Source: Diphasiastrum complanatum (Eukaryota; Streptophyta; Lycopodiopsida; Lycopodiales; Lycopodiaceae). Taken from it: a DNA stretch of 64,000 nt. Where the stretch lies: assembly GCA_029204225.1 (NCBI GenBank), contig CM055099.1, positions 48,134,909-48,198,908 on the forward strand, written 5' to 3'. Below are positions 10,420 to 23,280 of this stretch, one piece after another. Numbering within the stretch: position 1 is the stretch's first letter; every line of letters starts with the position of its first letter. A model generated the notes under the pieces. The model saw only the letters and a program-made list of their open reading frames with translations, was not told where the DNA came from and did not search any database. A program made the translations under genes and the position numbers.

Positions 10420-12438
10420 GATATTTCACCTGATAACGAGCTTTTGGAGCAACTTCTTTCTGGCAACTTGCTCCTACGTAGCATTAAGCTAGATTGCAGT
10501 TTGTTGGATGATAGGGTTATTGATTCACTTACAAAGCCTCATCTACAAGAATTGTCTCTTCACTGCTGTGAAGGTTTCTCTGTGGAATTGCTACTTGGAA
10601 TTGGAAGATGTTGTCAAGATTTGAGGTGTTACCACTTTATCTCAACAGAATGTAGTTTGATGAGCTACGCTTTTTGTCTGACTACACTATTAAAGTTTTG
10701 TCAGAATTTATGGTTATCGTGAACCAATTTCTCTAATTTGCTCCTGTTTATTTGGAAAAATCAATCGATGCAGGTCTTTGTCTTTAGAGCTGGGTTGGCA
10801 TGACGATGAAGAGGGTGACATTAGCTACAGTGAAGCTCTGGAAGTTTTGCTTAAAAACTGTTCATTCTTAGAGGTAAGTTGTAGCATATGGCAGCAAAAC
10901 ACTACGATGGACTAATCCCCTGTTATTCTAGGGTATTCACATTGTTTATTCACTTTTTATGGGGATTCTAGTCTGTGATTAACTGGCTTTTTTCTTTGTG
11001 CATCCTGAGCACCATGCTTTTAACTTATTGATTGCAGTCTCTATCTTTAAAGTTTGAAGGATCAATCTTCAATGCTGTCAAACTAGGAGCAAGATTTCGC
11101 CTAATCGTCCCTGCACTGAAGGTCCTTGAAATTGGTTATGTTGCTGAAAGACTAGCAATCAACATTTTCCAGCCATTGGGCAAGGTAGGTAGTGCTCCTC
11201 AAGCTCAGGCACCACATATTGGCTTCAAAGATTTCCAACACTTGCGAATCCTGTGTTTATTAGTGGATCATATTTCAGACTCTGTGACAGCTGCAATTTC
11301 TCAAAGCTTGCCATCGTTGCTCGAGTTAGAGCTACTAGATGAGCCCTCAGAAGAACCTTCTTTGGCATATGATTTGACAAACGCAGGTCTACAAAGTGTT
11401 GGCTGTTGTCAGATGTTGCGCCGTCTGTGTCTTGTTCGAGGTCAGGAATGGTATCCGGCATCATTCAAGAGAGTTAATGACCTGGGCATATTTCTTATGA
11501 TTGAAAGCTGCAAATACTTAGAGAATATAAGGCTCGGTGGCTTTTCTCGCATAACTGATGCAGGTTGCAGAGCTATGTTGCATAGCAGCTCCAGATTGCA
11601 CACATTTGAGATACTTAATACCAGCCAGCTAACAGATCTAGCTTTTCATGATCTCCCTGCAACGCCCCTCACTTTGACCTCTGTCAGTCTAACATCATGT
11701 TTGCTCATCAGTAATTGCTCTGTGAAAAATTTGTCTTTCTGCAGAAGCCTTGAAAAGCTCAATCTTAGGGGATGCAGGAGCATTGGTGATGAGGGATTGA
11801 AAGCAATTTCAGGACTAACGAAGTTAAAGGTGCTGAATTTAAATGGTTCAGATGTCAGTGATAGTGGCCTTCGGACTTTAGGAACAGGCATTACACCTTT
11901 GGTGTCATTATCCCTTCGTGGTTGTCAAAGGATAACAGACAATGGTGTGGCTGTGTTACTGACTGGTCGAATTCCACAGACCCTAGAAGCGATTGATCTG
12001 TCTTATATCCTAGCCTTGACAGACACTGCGACTTTATCGCTTGTGCGCAGCAGAATGCAAATAGCTGAGCTGCGGCTTCGCGATTGTCCTCATATTGGCG
12101 ATACGTCTGTCATTGCGTTGGCTTCTATGCAATGCAAAGGTAGGTGTCATGGTGGATCTCTCAGGCTATTGGATCTGTGGAACTGTAAAGGGGTGACAAA
12201 GATTTCAGTCAGCTGGTTTCGAAGACCTTATTTTCCAAATTTACGGAGGTTGGGTCTTTCTTGGGTCTTGAATGAAGACATGCAGAATATCTTAGTAAAA
12301 GATAGGCCTTCAATTCAAATCACATGGCAGGGTTCTGAGTTAGGCCATGTTTTATCGGGAGAACCTGAGTGGTCTCACAATAGCTTAGACTATGAGGAGG
12401 ATGAGCTTGAAAGGTGGCTGGAAGATAGCGACAGTTAG
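10420..12438 (+). CDS. FBL10: F-box/LRR protein, FBL10-like, last three exons
   Basis: Exons 10420-10625, 10774-10873 and 11038-12438 join in phase (206 + 100 + 1401 bases, 568 residues plus stop TAG) through GT-AG introns with donors GTGTTA and GTAAGT. The product is a run of cysteine-containing leucine-rich repeats (LEKLNLRGCRSIGDEGLKAI; LVSLSLRGCQRITDNGVAVL; LRLLDLWNCKGVTKIS), then a WFRRPYFPNLRRLG block and an acidic tail with YEEDELERWLED. That ending resembles Arabidopsis F-box/LRR protein 10 as I remember it. Such proteins act as substrate receptors of SCF ubiquitin ligases. The F-box and first repeats should be encoded upstream, but no such exon is visible back to the copia stack. The 3' UTR begins at 12439. 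Confidence 0.85.
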
Positions 12439-15437
12439 TCACTTGTATCATAGTAGTGTTTTATGCAATCTCAGTGGTCTAATTTATGATGTGAACAAAT
12501 GTAAACACACTGCAGGGTCTTTTGTGTGTCTATGGATGGGCTCGTCGGTTCACTAGCTTGTGGACCTGTTCCTTTTCTGACTTTCAACCTTGGAAAGGTC
12601 TCAGCTACCAGTGTTTCAAAACCTTTCATAACCTGCAAAATCAAGAGAGCCATTGTGTGCTTGTCTTTCAGCGATTGTTGTTGGTTGCAAAGGTGTGTCC
12701 TGACCTTTGTCCCTGATCTTTACCAAAATCAGGCCAGTAGTGATTTTGTTCGTCTGTGGAAGAAAGGCAAGTTGATCGGGCTGTGTTGTTGGTTCCTTAG
12801 CTTTCCCAGAAGCAACTACATGTCTTACTAAATCGAGATCAGTTTTGCCTGTTATACATAGATGGCAATCTGAATGTTTGCTATGACATCTGTGAATATC
12901 TTAGCCGCTACAAACCTTAGAAATTCAGAAAGTTACAGCTGCAAAGGGTTGAAGGTGGTGACTTATGGCCAAGATACGTGTTTTAGATTGGAATTCTGAT
13001 TTGTTGTAATCTTCAGCCCCAATAATGCTCTTTAGCTCCTTAGTCTGTCTACAATGGCAAAATCAACCTTCAGGGATACAATTCTCTAGCATCTGCATTG
13101 TGTTTTATCAATATGACTAACCTATCACCTGAATTTGCTTAAGTTCCGTATGGAAGAAGTGGGTGTGCTTTTCCTGCAATGAGTGGTGTGTTAGTGAAGT
13201 CCTTTGCTTTCCTCGAAGTCATAAGTTTGACTCAAATGGGCTACACACAAGTGACAAGAGGATATACAAGAGGAACAAAAGGCAATATTCAGGTTATACA
13301 ACTTTTGCAATCAGTTCCAGAATATTGTTGAGATGCTGCTGTGTTTCTAACAGAACTGCAGATAAAAGTAAGTCCGTTTTATCAATCTAAAGCTGCATAA
13401 TGACTTCAAAATACAAAGTCATACTGTTTTGAAGAACAAATTGTACCGTTGAAGTGTATGTTTTAATATTTTTGGCTTTTTGAGTGCAAGAGTCGAACGT
13501 GTGCTTACATGTCAATGTGTGTCACCTAATTAACAAGGCTTGTTGTACCTGAGTCTTTCCTAACCAGACAAGTGAACATTTTCTGAGCTGAAAAGCAGCT
13601 TCTTTATATTGTCTCAATCGAGTCTTCCCAATGGAAGTTTTCATGACGAGCCTATGTGTTCACTGAGCAAATGGGAAAGTTGCACGACATATGTAAATCT
13701 AATTAGCTTAATCAGGCGAATAGGATCATTTTGATTATAATAATATGATGATGTCTGGAGGAAAAGTTTTCAGGACAAATGATCATATTATAGCAGTTTC
13801 TGAAATCAAGACCAACTGATGATTCAAAATTTAGGAATTGCTGTATTTATCCTATGAACTAGTACAAGGTGGATTTGTGGGTATCAGATTTTGATGAAAA
13901 GGTCAATGAGTTTCCATGTGGCTCTTTTCACTATGTTGAGGAAATTATAGATGGAAGTTGTTGAAGTTTGCTAGTTTGAGTTATCAAATTCACTAGTCAA
14001 AAAGTACTACCTATGAATGGTTGTGGCTAATATAGCTAACTAATTGTTGACATTATAGTGGGAGCTGTGTTTTTCCAAGACAGAGTAAACAGTTGTTGAG
14101 TTTGTTGCAAGCATTCAACCAATCATAGTAATAGGCTGAAAAAAGGTTAAAGTAGTTTATAATGCTAATCCAGTTGTAAGATTGAATCAATGCTCTCCTT
14201 AGCACTAAAAGAATGCCCTTTTTATAGTTCTACATTTGATTCTTTCAAGATTTTGTAATATGATGAGTCCAAAAAACAAATGAATATAGCAGCATTGTTG
14301 GGCCTGGTTACATTCACCTTGAATATGTGCAATTTCTAGTCTAAAAATATTTACAATGAACTTTTTTGTACATTTAAATGTGTGAACGAATAAATGTGGC
14401 AGCATGTTACCAGGCTGGCAACATTTGCCTTGGTTTTCCCCTTTTTTCTTTTCTTCTGATTTTGTATCTAAAGTAGAAATATGATCTTTCACACGTCGTG
14501 AGTTGATGTATCGTGCTTGAGTTGGGCTCGCCTATCTTTGTGATCCCACGGGTTGATAATGCCAAAAATAAAAATTGGAAATATGTGCAATTTTGCATAA
14601 ACACAAGAATGAATAGCATATTGCCAAAATCTGAAGCTCTTAATGATGACTCTTGATTCTCTTTTGTGGACCATCGAAGGCAAGTCAAAGAGTAAATTTG
14701 AATAAAGGTAATCTAGTATGGTAGCCTTTAGAAGCGACTTCTAGCATCTAATTTGAGCTATTTTCTACACAATCTAAATTTGATTTGGCTTCTCTCTCCC
14801 ATTCAATTCAAAGAGAGAAAAGATCTAATTCCCCTTGTAAGTTAGAAACATATTATTATGATTGAGTTGTTCTTGACTTTTAATTGGCATCATCCAATTA
14901 AGTTTCCAATTGCTACAATATTCATTTGAAATTGTTAAGTATCTTTTGATATAGCTTGAATGGCTACTTCTTCTTGCACAATTTTTTTAAGGTTGCATCA
15001 TTTAGTAGAGCACCCTAGTGAAAGAGTTGGAAGTGCACTCTCACTCTCCTATGAGTGGAAGCTTGCCCTATGGACCAAGACTTTGATGATAAACCTAGAA
15101 ATGCACTCTCACTCCTCCAACTCAGTGCATTCACAATTCTCATTCCAATCATTGTTGCTTGATTGCATCACTCCTTAATCCTTCATGAGGACGTCTTTAG
15201 AGCCCCCTTTAAATTCTTCAACAAGTGAAAGCATGATGATGTTGACAGTTCGAGCTCCTTCACAAGCAACATCATCGGGGATGGAGCAGATTTACATAAT
15301 TACATAAAATTGTCCATGTGATAGACATGATATCATCTCCTACTTGCTTAGTAACAAAGATTTACGAGGATTATTAACATTGGTACTAGAGTGGACTTCA
15401 GATCTAGAGGCCTCTACAACGCTTTGCTACCATGAGA
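12439..15437. other. Intergenic; 3' UTR of FBL10-like gene then nothing recognised
   Basis: The first few hundred bases are probably 3' UTR; no poly(A) site can be fixed. The rest is AT-rich with only short chance frames. Near 15378 there is TTGGTACTAGAG, faintly like a copia primer-binding site, after a TTAACA, but no LTR or coding sequence supports it. Confidence 0.5.
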
Positions 15438-15520
15438 TTGTCCCAGTTGGTTAGCTTGGCATCCAAAGTTGCTTTGGTCCCAAGTTCAAGCTCTCCCCCT
15501 TCGTTACCAAGATGCAAAGC
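15438..15520 (+). repeat. Eroded tRNA-derived SINE
   Basis: The core GTTAGCTTGGCATCCAAAGT followed by CTTTGGTCCC is shared with the two SINE copies at 60.3-60.5 kb. The A box (TGTCCCAGTTGG) and B box (AGTTCAAGCT) are both degraded. The flanks, GCTTTGCTA before it and TAGCAAAGC after it, are an inverted pair rather than a target duplication. Confidence 0.7.
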
Positions 15521-17404
15521 TAGCAAAGCCTTGCTAAATATAGCCATCAACTATCTAAACTAGACGATTTTTAATGCTTGTGAGAAGGCAAATCATAGAG
15601 AAAGACGAAAGGGTTGATTTTCACATGGAAATTTGTTTTAAAAAGTGGTGGAGAATATGTAAGTTAGGGCAAATGTTTTTTGGACGACAACCAATTGTTG
15701 GAAAAAAGAGTGTTTCGACATTATGTGAGTAAATGGAGCGTCTGCAAGCTTATTTTGCAAAACTTGTTAGTCATGGCTAGTATTAATAATGATGTCAAAA
15801 CATTAGCCCCTAGCTAACTGTAGTTAGCTATACATGACCATGAAAGAAATCTCACAAGTGGATTATGATAATGTGAGATTGGAGGCCTCATGGTGTATTA
15901 TTATGATCAATGTCTTGGTGAGACCTAAAACTCTTGATGGTGGATTCATCTAGAACTAGTAGTGACTCATCAAGTTAGTGACATATGTGGCCTAGTTAGG
16001 GCTGTTGATGTGCTCTAGTGAGGTGTACTATTCCACTCCCAGTTGGAGGGAGGGCCTTTGAGGGTGTAAGTATACCCATAGGCCTCTCTAGCATGGAACT
16101 CGATTGTGTGAGCTTGTAGCAATATGCTATTGGACTAATCTCTCATCTCTATCATTGAGTTGATACTAGTGGTGCATAGCTAGAACCATTTGATTTAGGA
16201 TTGATTGGGTTGGTTTGCATGAACATCCATTTCATATTTGCTTTTGTGAATTGGCTTCCTAGTTGAGATTTAAAAAATAGTAGTATTAGAGCCTTTGCTA
16301 GGAGTGATTGATTTTTGGAGGTAAGCAAAGCACATGAGAACCAAAGATTTGAGGGGGAATTCTCAAAATTGAGGAATTTTTTGGTGTGAAGCTAAAACTT
16401 GAGATCTTGAATTTCTCAAATTTTCTTACGGATAAAGTTTAAATTTTTATTGCAAAGTCAATGCACTACCTAATCTTTGCATCAGGAGTGGAAGATGGCC
16501 CAAGAGATTGGATTTGTGATTGGATTTAGCTCTTGTGCTTGCCATACTCTTGAAATTTGGGCTTGGAAGCAATATTTGGCATAAAAGCTAAGTAGAATTC
16601 ATTGAGTTATTTCTTAACAAATTTTTGGATCTCAAGTAAAAGGCTGAAAATTTTATTCTTTGTATAAGCTTACAATTTTTTACCATACATGAAGCATTTG
16701 TGCTGATATTGATTCACAGAACTTCAAGTTTTGCTTTCTTATAATTGTGTGATAAGACTATCAGTTTTATCCAATCTATAGATTTTATGCGCTTTTGCGA
16801 ATTAACTTGTAGTTGCGATCTTGGTGATCTCTATAGTTAAATTTGAGTTACAAAAATTTGCATGCAACATATACTCTTTAATGTTAAGTTTAGTTTTCAA
16901 GTGTTAGCTTTGATATGTTGGAAAAAGCCAGAGATTTCTTCTCGAAAGTGCAACACATAAATTGTTCCTATTAACCAAGCATTACTAGGTAGCTAGATTT
17001 TGTTTGAAAGATCCAAGCGGTTTTGTTTGCTAATGGTTCCATGGTGGTAGCATTATCATTTGAAGATCTCTCTGTAAGAAGCACAATGCACATTATTGAG
17101 GCTAACTGAAGCTTCAGTGCAAAACATACACTTGTAGTTGTCCTTGACTTTCACCTTAGTATGAAAAGATTCAATGGATGGAGCTGCTTTCTGCTGCACT
17201 GGAGCTATCATGATATCTTCTTGTATAGACAAAATTTCAGCATGCATACATAGGATTCCAAACTACAAACCTAGTCTAGAAACTGCTTATCTATGATTAA
17301 TTCACTCCCGACAACAACAGTCTCGCCTCCAAGCAGCAAAAAAAATTCAAGACGAAAAGGCGTCGATTGGTGTGGGACCACCAATCTAATAAGGAGGGGG
17401 GTAA
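15521..17404. other. No gene recognised
   Basis: AT-rich sequence with many stops in all frames. GTATTAGAGCCTTTGC near 16282 is reminiscent of retroelement leader sequence but stands alone. Nothing else is supported. Confidence 0.45.
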
Positions 17405-18214
17405 TGTTAGCAACTGTGCTAACACAGAGAAAATAAAAAAATAATAAAGCTCCGTGGCATGTGTTTTGTAAGACCACGTATGAGTATCTATCAATAAACT
17501 TCAAGCCATGGCATGTGTTTTGTAAGTCCATGAGTAGAAGCTTAAATAATAATAAAATAGCTTAAACTTAGATTTAGAACTTAGACTTAGGGAACTTAAG
17601 ATTAGAAATATTTTATCTTAAGTTGTCCTAAGTTAAGAAAATTGAAGTTCTAAATCCTAAGTTAAAAGTTCTAGAAAGGCTAGAAACATATTAGTCCCAT
17701 AAGTTAGTAGACACTTATGGAAGACCCTCCTTGCCATAAAAGGAGAGGTATTTGCATTGTAAATAACACTTTTGAGATTAAGCTATCTTGCTCTCTATTT
17801 TGGAGAATTATCATTCTATTTCATTTGTGTTCCCCTTGGAAATGTGCATAGCTTGAGAGAAGGTGCTCAAGCCTCCTCTTGTCTCCTTTTCATCGGTTTT
17901 ATTGTGGCATGTTCATTATCGCTTATTTGTTTAGTATTAGCCGCAATCTCAGTTTATTACCCTTCGGGTGTTAATCTACGATTAGTCTAGTCACCTTGCT
18001 AGTTGGGTAAGCCTTAGCAAGGATTTTTATTGTTGTTACTAATTAGTTTATTTCCGTTTTGGGCACTAGTTGGGTAAGCCTTAGTGCTCTCATTCCTGTC
18101 CATATTTCTGTTGAAGCTTATTGTAGAAACTTAAAAAGTGGACGAACCTCTACATCCCTATACTACACCCGTAAGTAGATCTAGCCCCCGCACACACTAG
18201 AAATACTTCCAACA
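17405..18214 (+). repeat. LTR of gypsy-like family G, copy 1 (about 810 bp)
   Basis: The sequence starts TGTTAGC and ends TTCCAACA and is collinear with the LTR at 36611-37517: shared blocks include CTCCGTGGCATGTG, GAGTAGAAGCTTAAA, the promoter-like CCATAAAAGGAGAGG near 17734, GGAAATGTGCATAGCTTGAG, TTTTCATCGGTTTTA and GTGGACGA...AGTAGATCTAGCC. Unlike copy 2 it is not followed by the TTGGCG primer site; gypsy pol-like sequence starts about 50 bp later. No 5-bp target duplication is visible (GGTAA before, CAGAA after). It is either a solo LTR or the 5' LTR of a heavily deleted element. Confidence 0.8.
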
Positions 18215-18265
18215 CAGAATTGCTCAGAAGATTCAAACATTTCTGATATTCAAATCCTCAACTAC

Positions 18266-21060
18266 ATGGAGGCCCTTCCACTTAAGGCCTTTCCGCAACA
18301 ATCATCCAAAGTAGAACCAGTCGCCAAAGTTACGGTCGAAAAACATTATACCAAGCTATACTGGGTCAAACGACCAAACTATCCATGGGACCTCTGTGAG
18401 GAGAAAACAATTTTTCAAATTGACGACAAAATCCTCCATGACGTGCCACCACTTCCTTCACCACTTCCTCATCGGCACACCTCACGCCCTCCGAAGCCAC
18501 AACCTCGTGGCCAAAACATGAAAGAAAAAATAAAGAAACCCCTACAAATTCAACCGCCTGGAGACCTTACCACTGTTAAGGAAGTTCTTGAGATCGCATC
18601 CACACGTACTCCAATCCACGAACTTCCCAAATCACCATCCAAACAGTTGAAAGACAAGGCCTTCCTCAAATCTCTAGCCCATGATGTGTTTGCGTACTTT
18701 AAGGACTATACAATCAAGGATGTCACCATCCAATTACCCCAAGCTCAACAAACGGTAATTCACCCTACGAAGGACCGGCTCGAACCATCACACTTTCCTT
18801 GAGTGAGCCACATGAAAATAATGAATATATTGTCCACATCGAGGCTCATCTCAATTGCAAACAACGCAGATGGCTTGAAAAGCTTTTGCGCAAATATCAA
18901 CATGTCTTTGCTTGGTCCTATAAAATATGAAAGGAGACTCACCCCAGGTAGTTGTCCATCGTATTCCCCTTAAACCGGGTGCGACACCAACCGCTAGCCA
19001 TCCCTATAGATGCAATTTGATCTATAAGGCCAAAATCAAAGAAGAAATACAATGCTTGTTAGATGCAAGATTCATCTATAAAATCAAACATATTGAGTGG
19101 GTCTCCCCAATCGTCATCGTTCCTAAGAAAAATGGAAAACTCCAGATCTATGTCAATTTTAAAAACTTAATGCCATACAGAACGTGACCATTTTCCATTA
19201 CCTTTCGGAGAATCCATCCTAGACAATCTAGCAAGAGATGAGGCCTACTCCTTAGATGGCTTTATTAGCGGATATAATACGATCCAAATTGTTGAAGAAG
19301 ATCAACATAAAACCGTTTTTGCCACAGAATGGGGAACCTTCTGTTGGAAAGTCATGCCCTTTGGTCTCTGTAATGCCCTTAGCACCTTCCAACGTGTTAT
19401 GCAGGCTGCCTTTTCTCAGCAGATGGGCGACACCCTAGAAGTTTATTTGGATGATTTAGGTGCACATTCAGAAGAATCACGACATCTGTCTGTGCTTGAA
19501 ATTTTTTTTATCCAATGTTTTATGCTAGACTTCGCTAATAAAGCATGATTAATCTATGAATTTGTTGTTGTCCCCAAATGGACTGATGAACAACACATCG
19601 CATTCAATCAACTAAAAGAAGCCCTTACCAATGCACCTATCCTGCTTCTGATTATTCTAAAGAATTCCATGTGCATATCAATGCATCCAAGTATGCCATT
19701 GGAGCAGTGCTCACCCAACCGGGAGAATTCAAAAAGAATTATCCAATCCGATTTCTCAGTAGACAATTGATACCTGCTGAAGTCAATTATACCACTATTG
19801 AGCATGAAGCTTTGGCAATGGTATATGTGGTTCAGAAGTTTTGCCATTATCTTCTGGGAAAAGTTTTTGTCTTCTTCACTGATCATCAAGCACTCCTATA
19901 TCTCATCAACAAGACTTGCACGACTGGTCGTATCACTCAATGGATCCTATTACTGCGAGAATTTGAATTTAGGATCGTGGTTTGCAAGGGAGTTCAACAT
20001 TTTTTAGCAGACCATCTATCTCGAATCCCTAACCTACCCACCCCAAATCAAGGTGCCAATGATGATTTATCCGATGCCATCTTATTTCAGGTTGAATCTA
20101 CACCCGTTTGGACCAAGGAAATCACAAAATATTTAACTTCAGGACAGATGGATCCAGCCTTATCTAAACCCGAACAACATGTGTTGGTCCTCAAAACCAA
20201 ACCTTATATGTTAATTGCAGGCCAACTTTACAAAAAAGAGTTAAATGGAATTATCCGACGTTGTCTTACTGAAGGTGAAATACCCTCTGTCATCTCCCTC
20301 ACTCACGAAGGTGTTGGAGTAGGTCATTTCTCTTTCGAAATGACTACTAAGAAAATATTACCAGGTTATAGTTCATTTCGGATGTCCTCTAGAACTTATT
20401 AGAAATAAGGGTACACATTTTCTTAACTCTGTCATAGCAGATCTACTTTCCATTTTTGTGGTACATCGCAAAAGTTTCCCGTATTATCCACGATGCAATG
20501 GCCAGGCGGACCACAAACAAAATCTTATGTGGTGTTCTCACCAAAACCGTCGAGTCCAGCCGATCCGATTGGGAACTAAAACTTCATGCTGCTCTATGGG
20601 CCTACCGCACTACCCCAAAGCGAGCCACATGCTTAACCCCTTTTCAGCTAGTATATGACCAAGAAATCGTTATGCCTGTAGAATTTCATATTTCATCTCT
20701 TCAAGTAGCCTATAATCTTGAGCTTGATAATCAACAGATCCTAGCAAATAAGTTATTTCATCTGGAACAATTGTGTGAAATACGTCGGATCAGCGTCCAT
20801 GCTCAACAAGTCCACAAACAAAAACAAAAGGCATGGCATGATCGATCCTTAAAACTAAAAGAGTTCCAAGTCCGAGATAAGATCCTGTTATACCAAGCCA
20901 AAGCATTCAAAGGAAAACTCAAATTTTTTGGCCAAGGACCATATGTCATTCAAAAGATATTTGCCTCCAGATATGTCCAACTCCAAACCCTATAAGGCGA
21001 TCTTTTAGACATTGTGGTCAATGGGAGCCGATTGAGAAAGTACAATGAGCCCTACTTTTA
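18266..21060 (+). pseudogene. Gypsy pol relic: RT, RNase H and deleted integrase
   Basis: Ty3/gypsy pol on the plus strand in several frames. 18266-18802 is a pre-RT region rich in Pro and Lys. RT follows with VHRIPLKPGATP and WVSPIVIVPKKNGKL (18927-19187), then the block with MPFGLCNALSTFQRVM and the catalytic YLDD (VYLDDLGAHS, 19354-19548). RNase H is 19671-20070 (AIGAVLTQPGEF; YTTIEHEALAMVY; FTDHQALLYL). The integrase zinc-region scrap HEGVGVGHF (near 20310) runs almost straight into the end of the core (YYPRCNGQA) and the C-terminal domain to 20995 (FGQGPYVIQKIF), so the first two catalytic residues are lost. Frameshifts lie near 18800, 19190, 19550 and 20400. Confidence 0.9.
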
Positions 21061-22890
21061 TCTTGATATGTATTAAGTTGCTTATTTTTTTAAAAAAATT
21101 CTTAATTTTGTATACTGCTTGCTTGCCATTTCAACAATTTTTTGTTCTGTTTTCTTGTTTTAGAACATCAAGATATCATCAAATCATATATACAATCAGT
21201 TTTTTTTGTGAAAACTACAAGAATCATTTTTTTAAGAACATTTGTCTCACAACCACCTTAGATAGAATTCGCCCAACCACTTTTTTAGTATGCACGATTC
21301 ACTTTTGACCTCCACGAATTCTGTCTCATAGACAAACTTTTCAGAAATAGAAAAAAATTAGTTTTTTCCATCAGGATGATCCCTAACAAAATTTGCAAGT
21401 AATTTGCTGAGTCTCAAAATCATTTCCACAATTTTGCTGTCATCTCCGCAAATTCTGATCAGACAAATTTTGTAATGTTAGCCATTTTTTTCATTTTTGT
21501 ACCAAAAAAATCACTTACAAGAATTCGACAGCCCTCAAAATAGTGCCTCGAAATTCGTGCACCTCACTAGGAAATCGTGGGCACTGAGGACGATTTCAGG
21601 GAGCAGTTGCAATTTCCTGTCCAAAAAGTCTATGTATAGGCCTTAACCATTCCCTCTGTTGGTTGATTTTGACGAATCCCCAAGATACTTGGACAGAGCA
21701 ACTCAAGAGCACCTCTCACCTTAGACCGAGGAGGTCTCTGAGAAGATGAGACTAACGAAGACTGAGAGCCAAGAAATACTAGCTAGGAAAGACATGCAAA
21801 AACTGTGTAAGCCTCATGGTGAATCCCGGAAGATGGAATGACCATGTAGGAACTAGAATTTCTTAGCGAATGTAATAAATGCAAGTAGACCCCTCTTAAA
21901 GAAAGTAGAATGAGCCACCTTTTGATGGTGACCTCTAGTGGAGAGCATTATTCCACTTGTAATTTGTGAAATGTAGAAATTTCACTAGGATGCCACCTAA
22001 GGAGCTCTCTTGCTTATTTAAGGGACTCCCTCTTTGTGAAGAGGAGCTTTTTGTGAATTGTATCAACTCCATGCTGAAATGAGAAGAGCCTTCAAAAGTT
22101 TGGTGCATCCATTGAGCTCTTTGATCATGCTTGTTTCTTGAGTGATGCATTTATGATCTTGCCCTTCCCTCTTTTTGTGTGTGGTTGTGGACTGTAGAGT
22201 GGATTAGATTTGCTGCTTTCGTAGAGTGGATTAGTTTCTTTTCTTGTTTGTGGATTAATGTAGGAACTAGCATTTAGGTAAACTAAATAGGCTGGATCTG
22301 TAGTGTAGTTCTTGCTTATCTCTTTACAGTCTAGTTCTTGATGTTCTTGGGATGTCCAAGAATCAATAGACTGGTTGGTTTCTTGATTCTTGGACTTCTA
22401 ACATGCTGTAGATTAGTTCTTGGTTCTTGTTTTGTCAATTCATGCAAGTGTATCTCAGTTTAGTAAAGTTTAGGCTCTGATTCAGTTCGTTTTTAGGAGT
22501 AGATAGCTGTAGAATCTTCTAAATGTTCATTTGGGCTGCACTCTGATATGTGAATGGGTGTTCATGGCTTGCATCTATGTATGAATGTAAGTGCGTTCAT
22601 GAGAGTTCGACCCTGAGTTGTCCTCTGACATGCAGGACAAAAATATACTACAATGACAATCTGTTCCCTTCTGCCTGATCTTGGGTCTAAAACAAGAATG
22701 ACAATCTCAAGAAGAACCCACCATCTCTGTTGATAGGCGGAAGTAAGAAAGAATTAATTTTAAAAATCAACAGATTCTCTGGTGCAGGGTATTTGTAAAC
22801 ATTTGGCACCATTGCCCATTGAACTCCAACACCTTCTACATCAGAAACCCGCAACCGTGTCCACACTCCGCCCGTCCCCTCACAATCACA
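21061..22890. other. No gene recognised; possible gypsy 3' non-coding tail
   Basis: The beginning is T-rich and directly follows the gypsy integrase end, so it may include its 3' region, but I find no polypurine tract or LTR. The rest has no clear feature. Confidence 0.45.
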
Positions 22891-23280
22891 TCTCAACCGG
22901 AGCCCCCCCTGTGTTGAAATCTCAATCGGAGAGCTCATGTCCAATCTCAACCGACGCATTTTATTGCATCTCAACCGACACACTCTCTTGAATCTCAACC
23001 GACGGTCATCCGTTACATCTCGACCAACGACAATCTATTGTACTGGTGGTTTTCACTCAGATCTCAACCGACGGTATTCCATCAGATCTCAACCGACGGC
23101 CTCATTCAGATCTCAACCGATGCATCGCATCAAATCTCAACCGAAGAACTAGCTTACATCTCAACCGGAGTGCTCATTCAGATCTCAACCGGTGCACTGC
23201 ATCAAATCTCAACCGAAGACAATCGTTCAGATCTCAACCGACTCACTACCTCACATCTCAACCGACGCACTGCATCCTAA
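22891..23280 (+). repeat. 24-25 bp minisatellite, about 16 units
   Basis: The core ATCTCAACCGACG recurs with starts at 22891, 22920, 22945, 22969, 22993, 23018, then (after a degenerate gap) 23062, 23087, 23111, 23135, 23159, 23183, 23207, 23232 and 23256. Spacing is nearly always 24 or 25. Because 24 is three times eight, part of the array reads as an eight-residue periodic peptide (QISTDG / SDLNRR) in two overlapping frames. No other gene evidence attaches to it. Confidence 0.93.

Noticed and set aside
9974-10429. 151-residue minus-strand frame as a gene
   Set aside because: It overlaps the intron acceptor region of the FBL10-like gene, has no recognisable motif and no promoter or splice context.
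12471-12831. Overlapping plus-strand frames after the FBL10-like stop
   Set aside because: They fall in the probable 3' UTR and have no family resemblance or splice connection.
15370-15400. Copia primer-binding site
   Set aside because: TTGGTACTAGAG differs from TGGTATCAGAGC at several positions and there is no LTR, gag or pol nearby.
22891-23280. CRISPR-like array of regularly spaced repeats
   Set aside because: The intervals between cores are similar to one another and the whole 24-25 bp unit repeats; there are no unique spacers and the DNA is plant nuclear.
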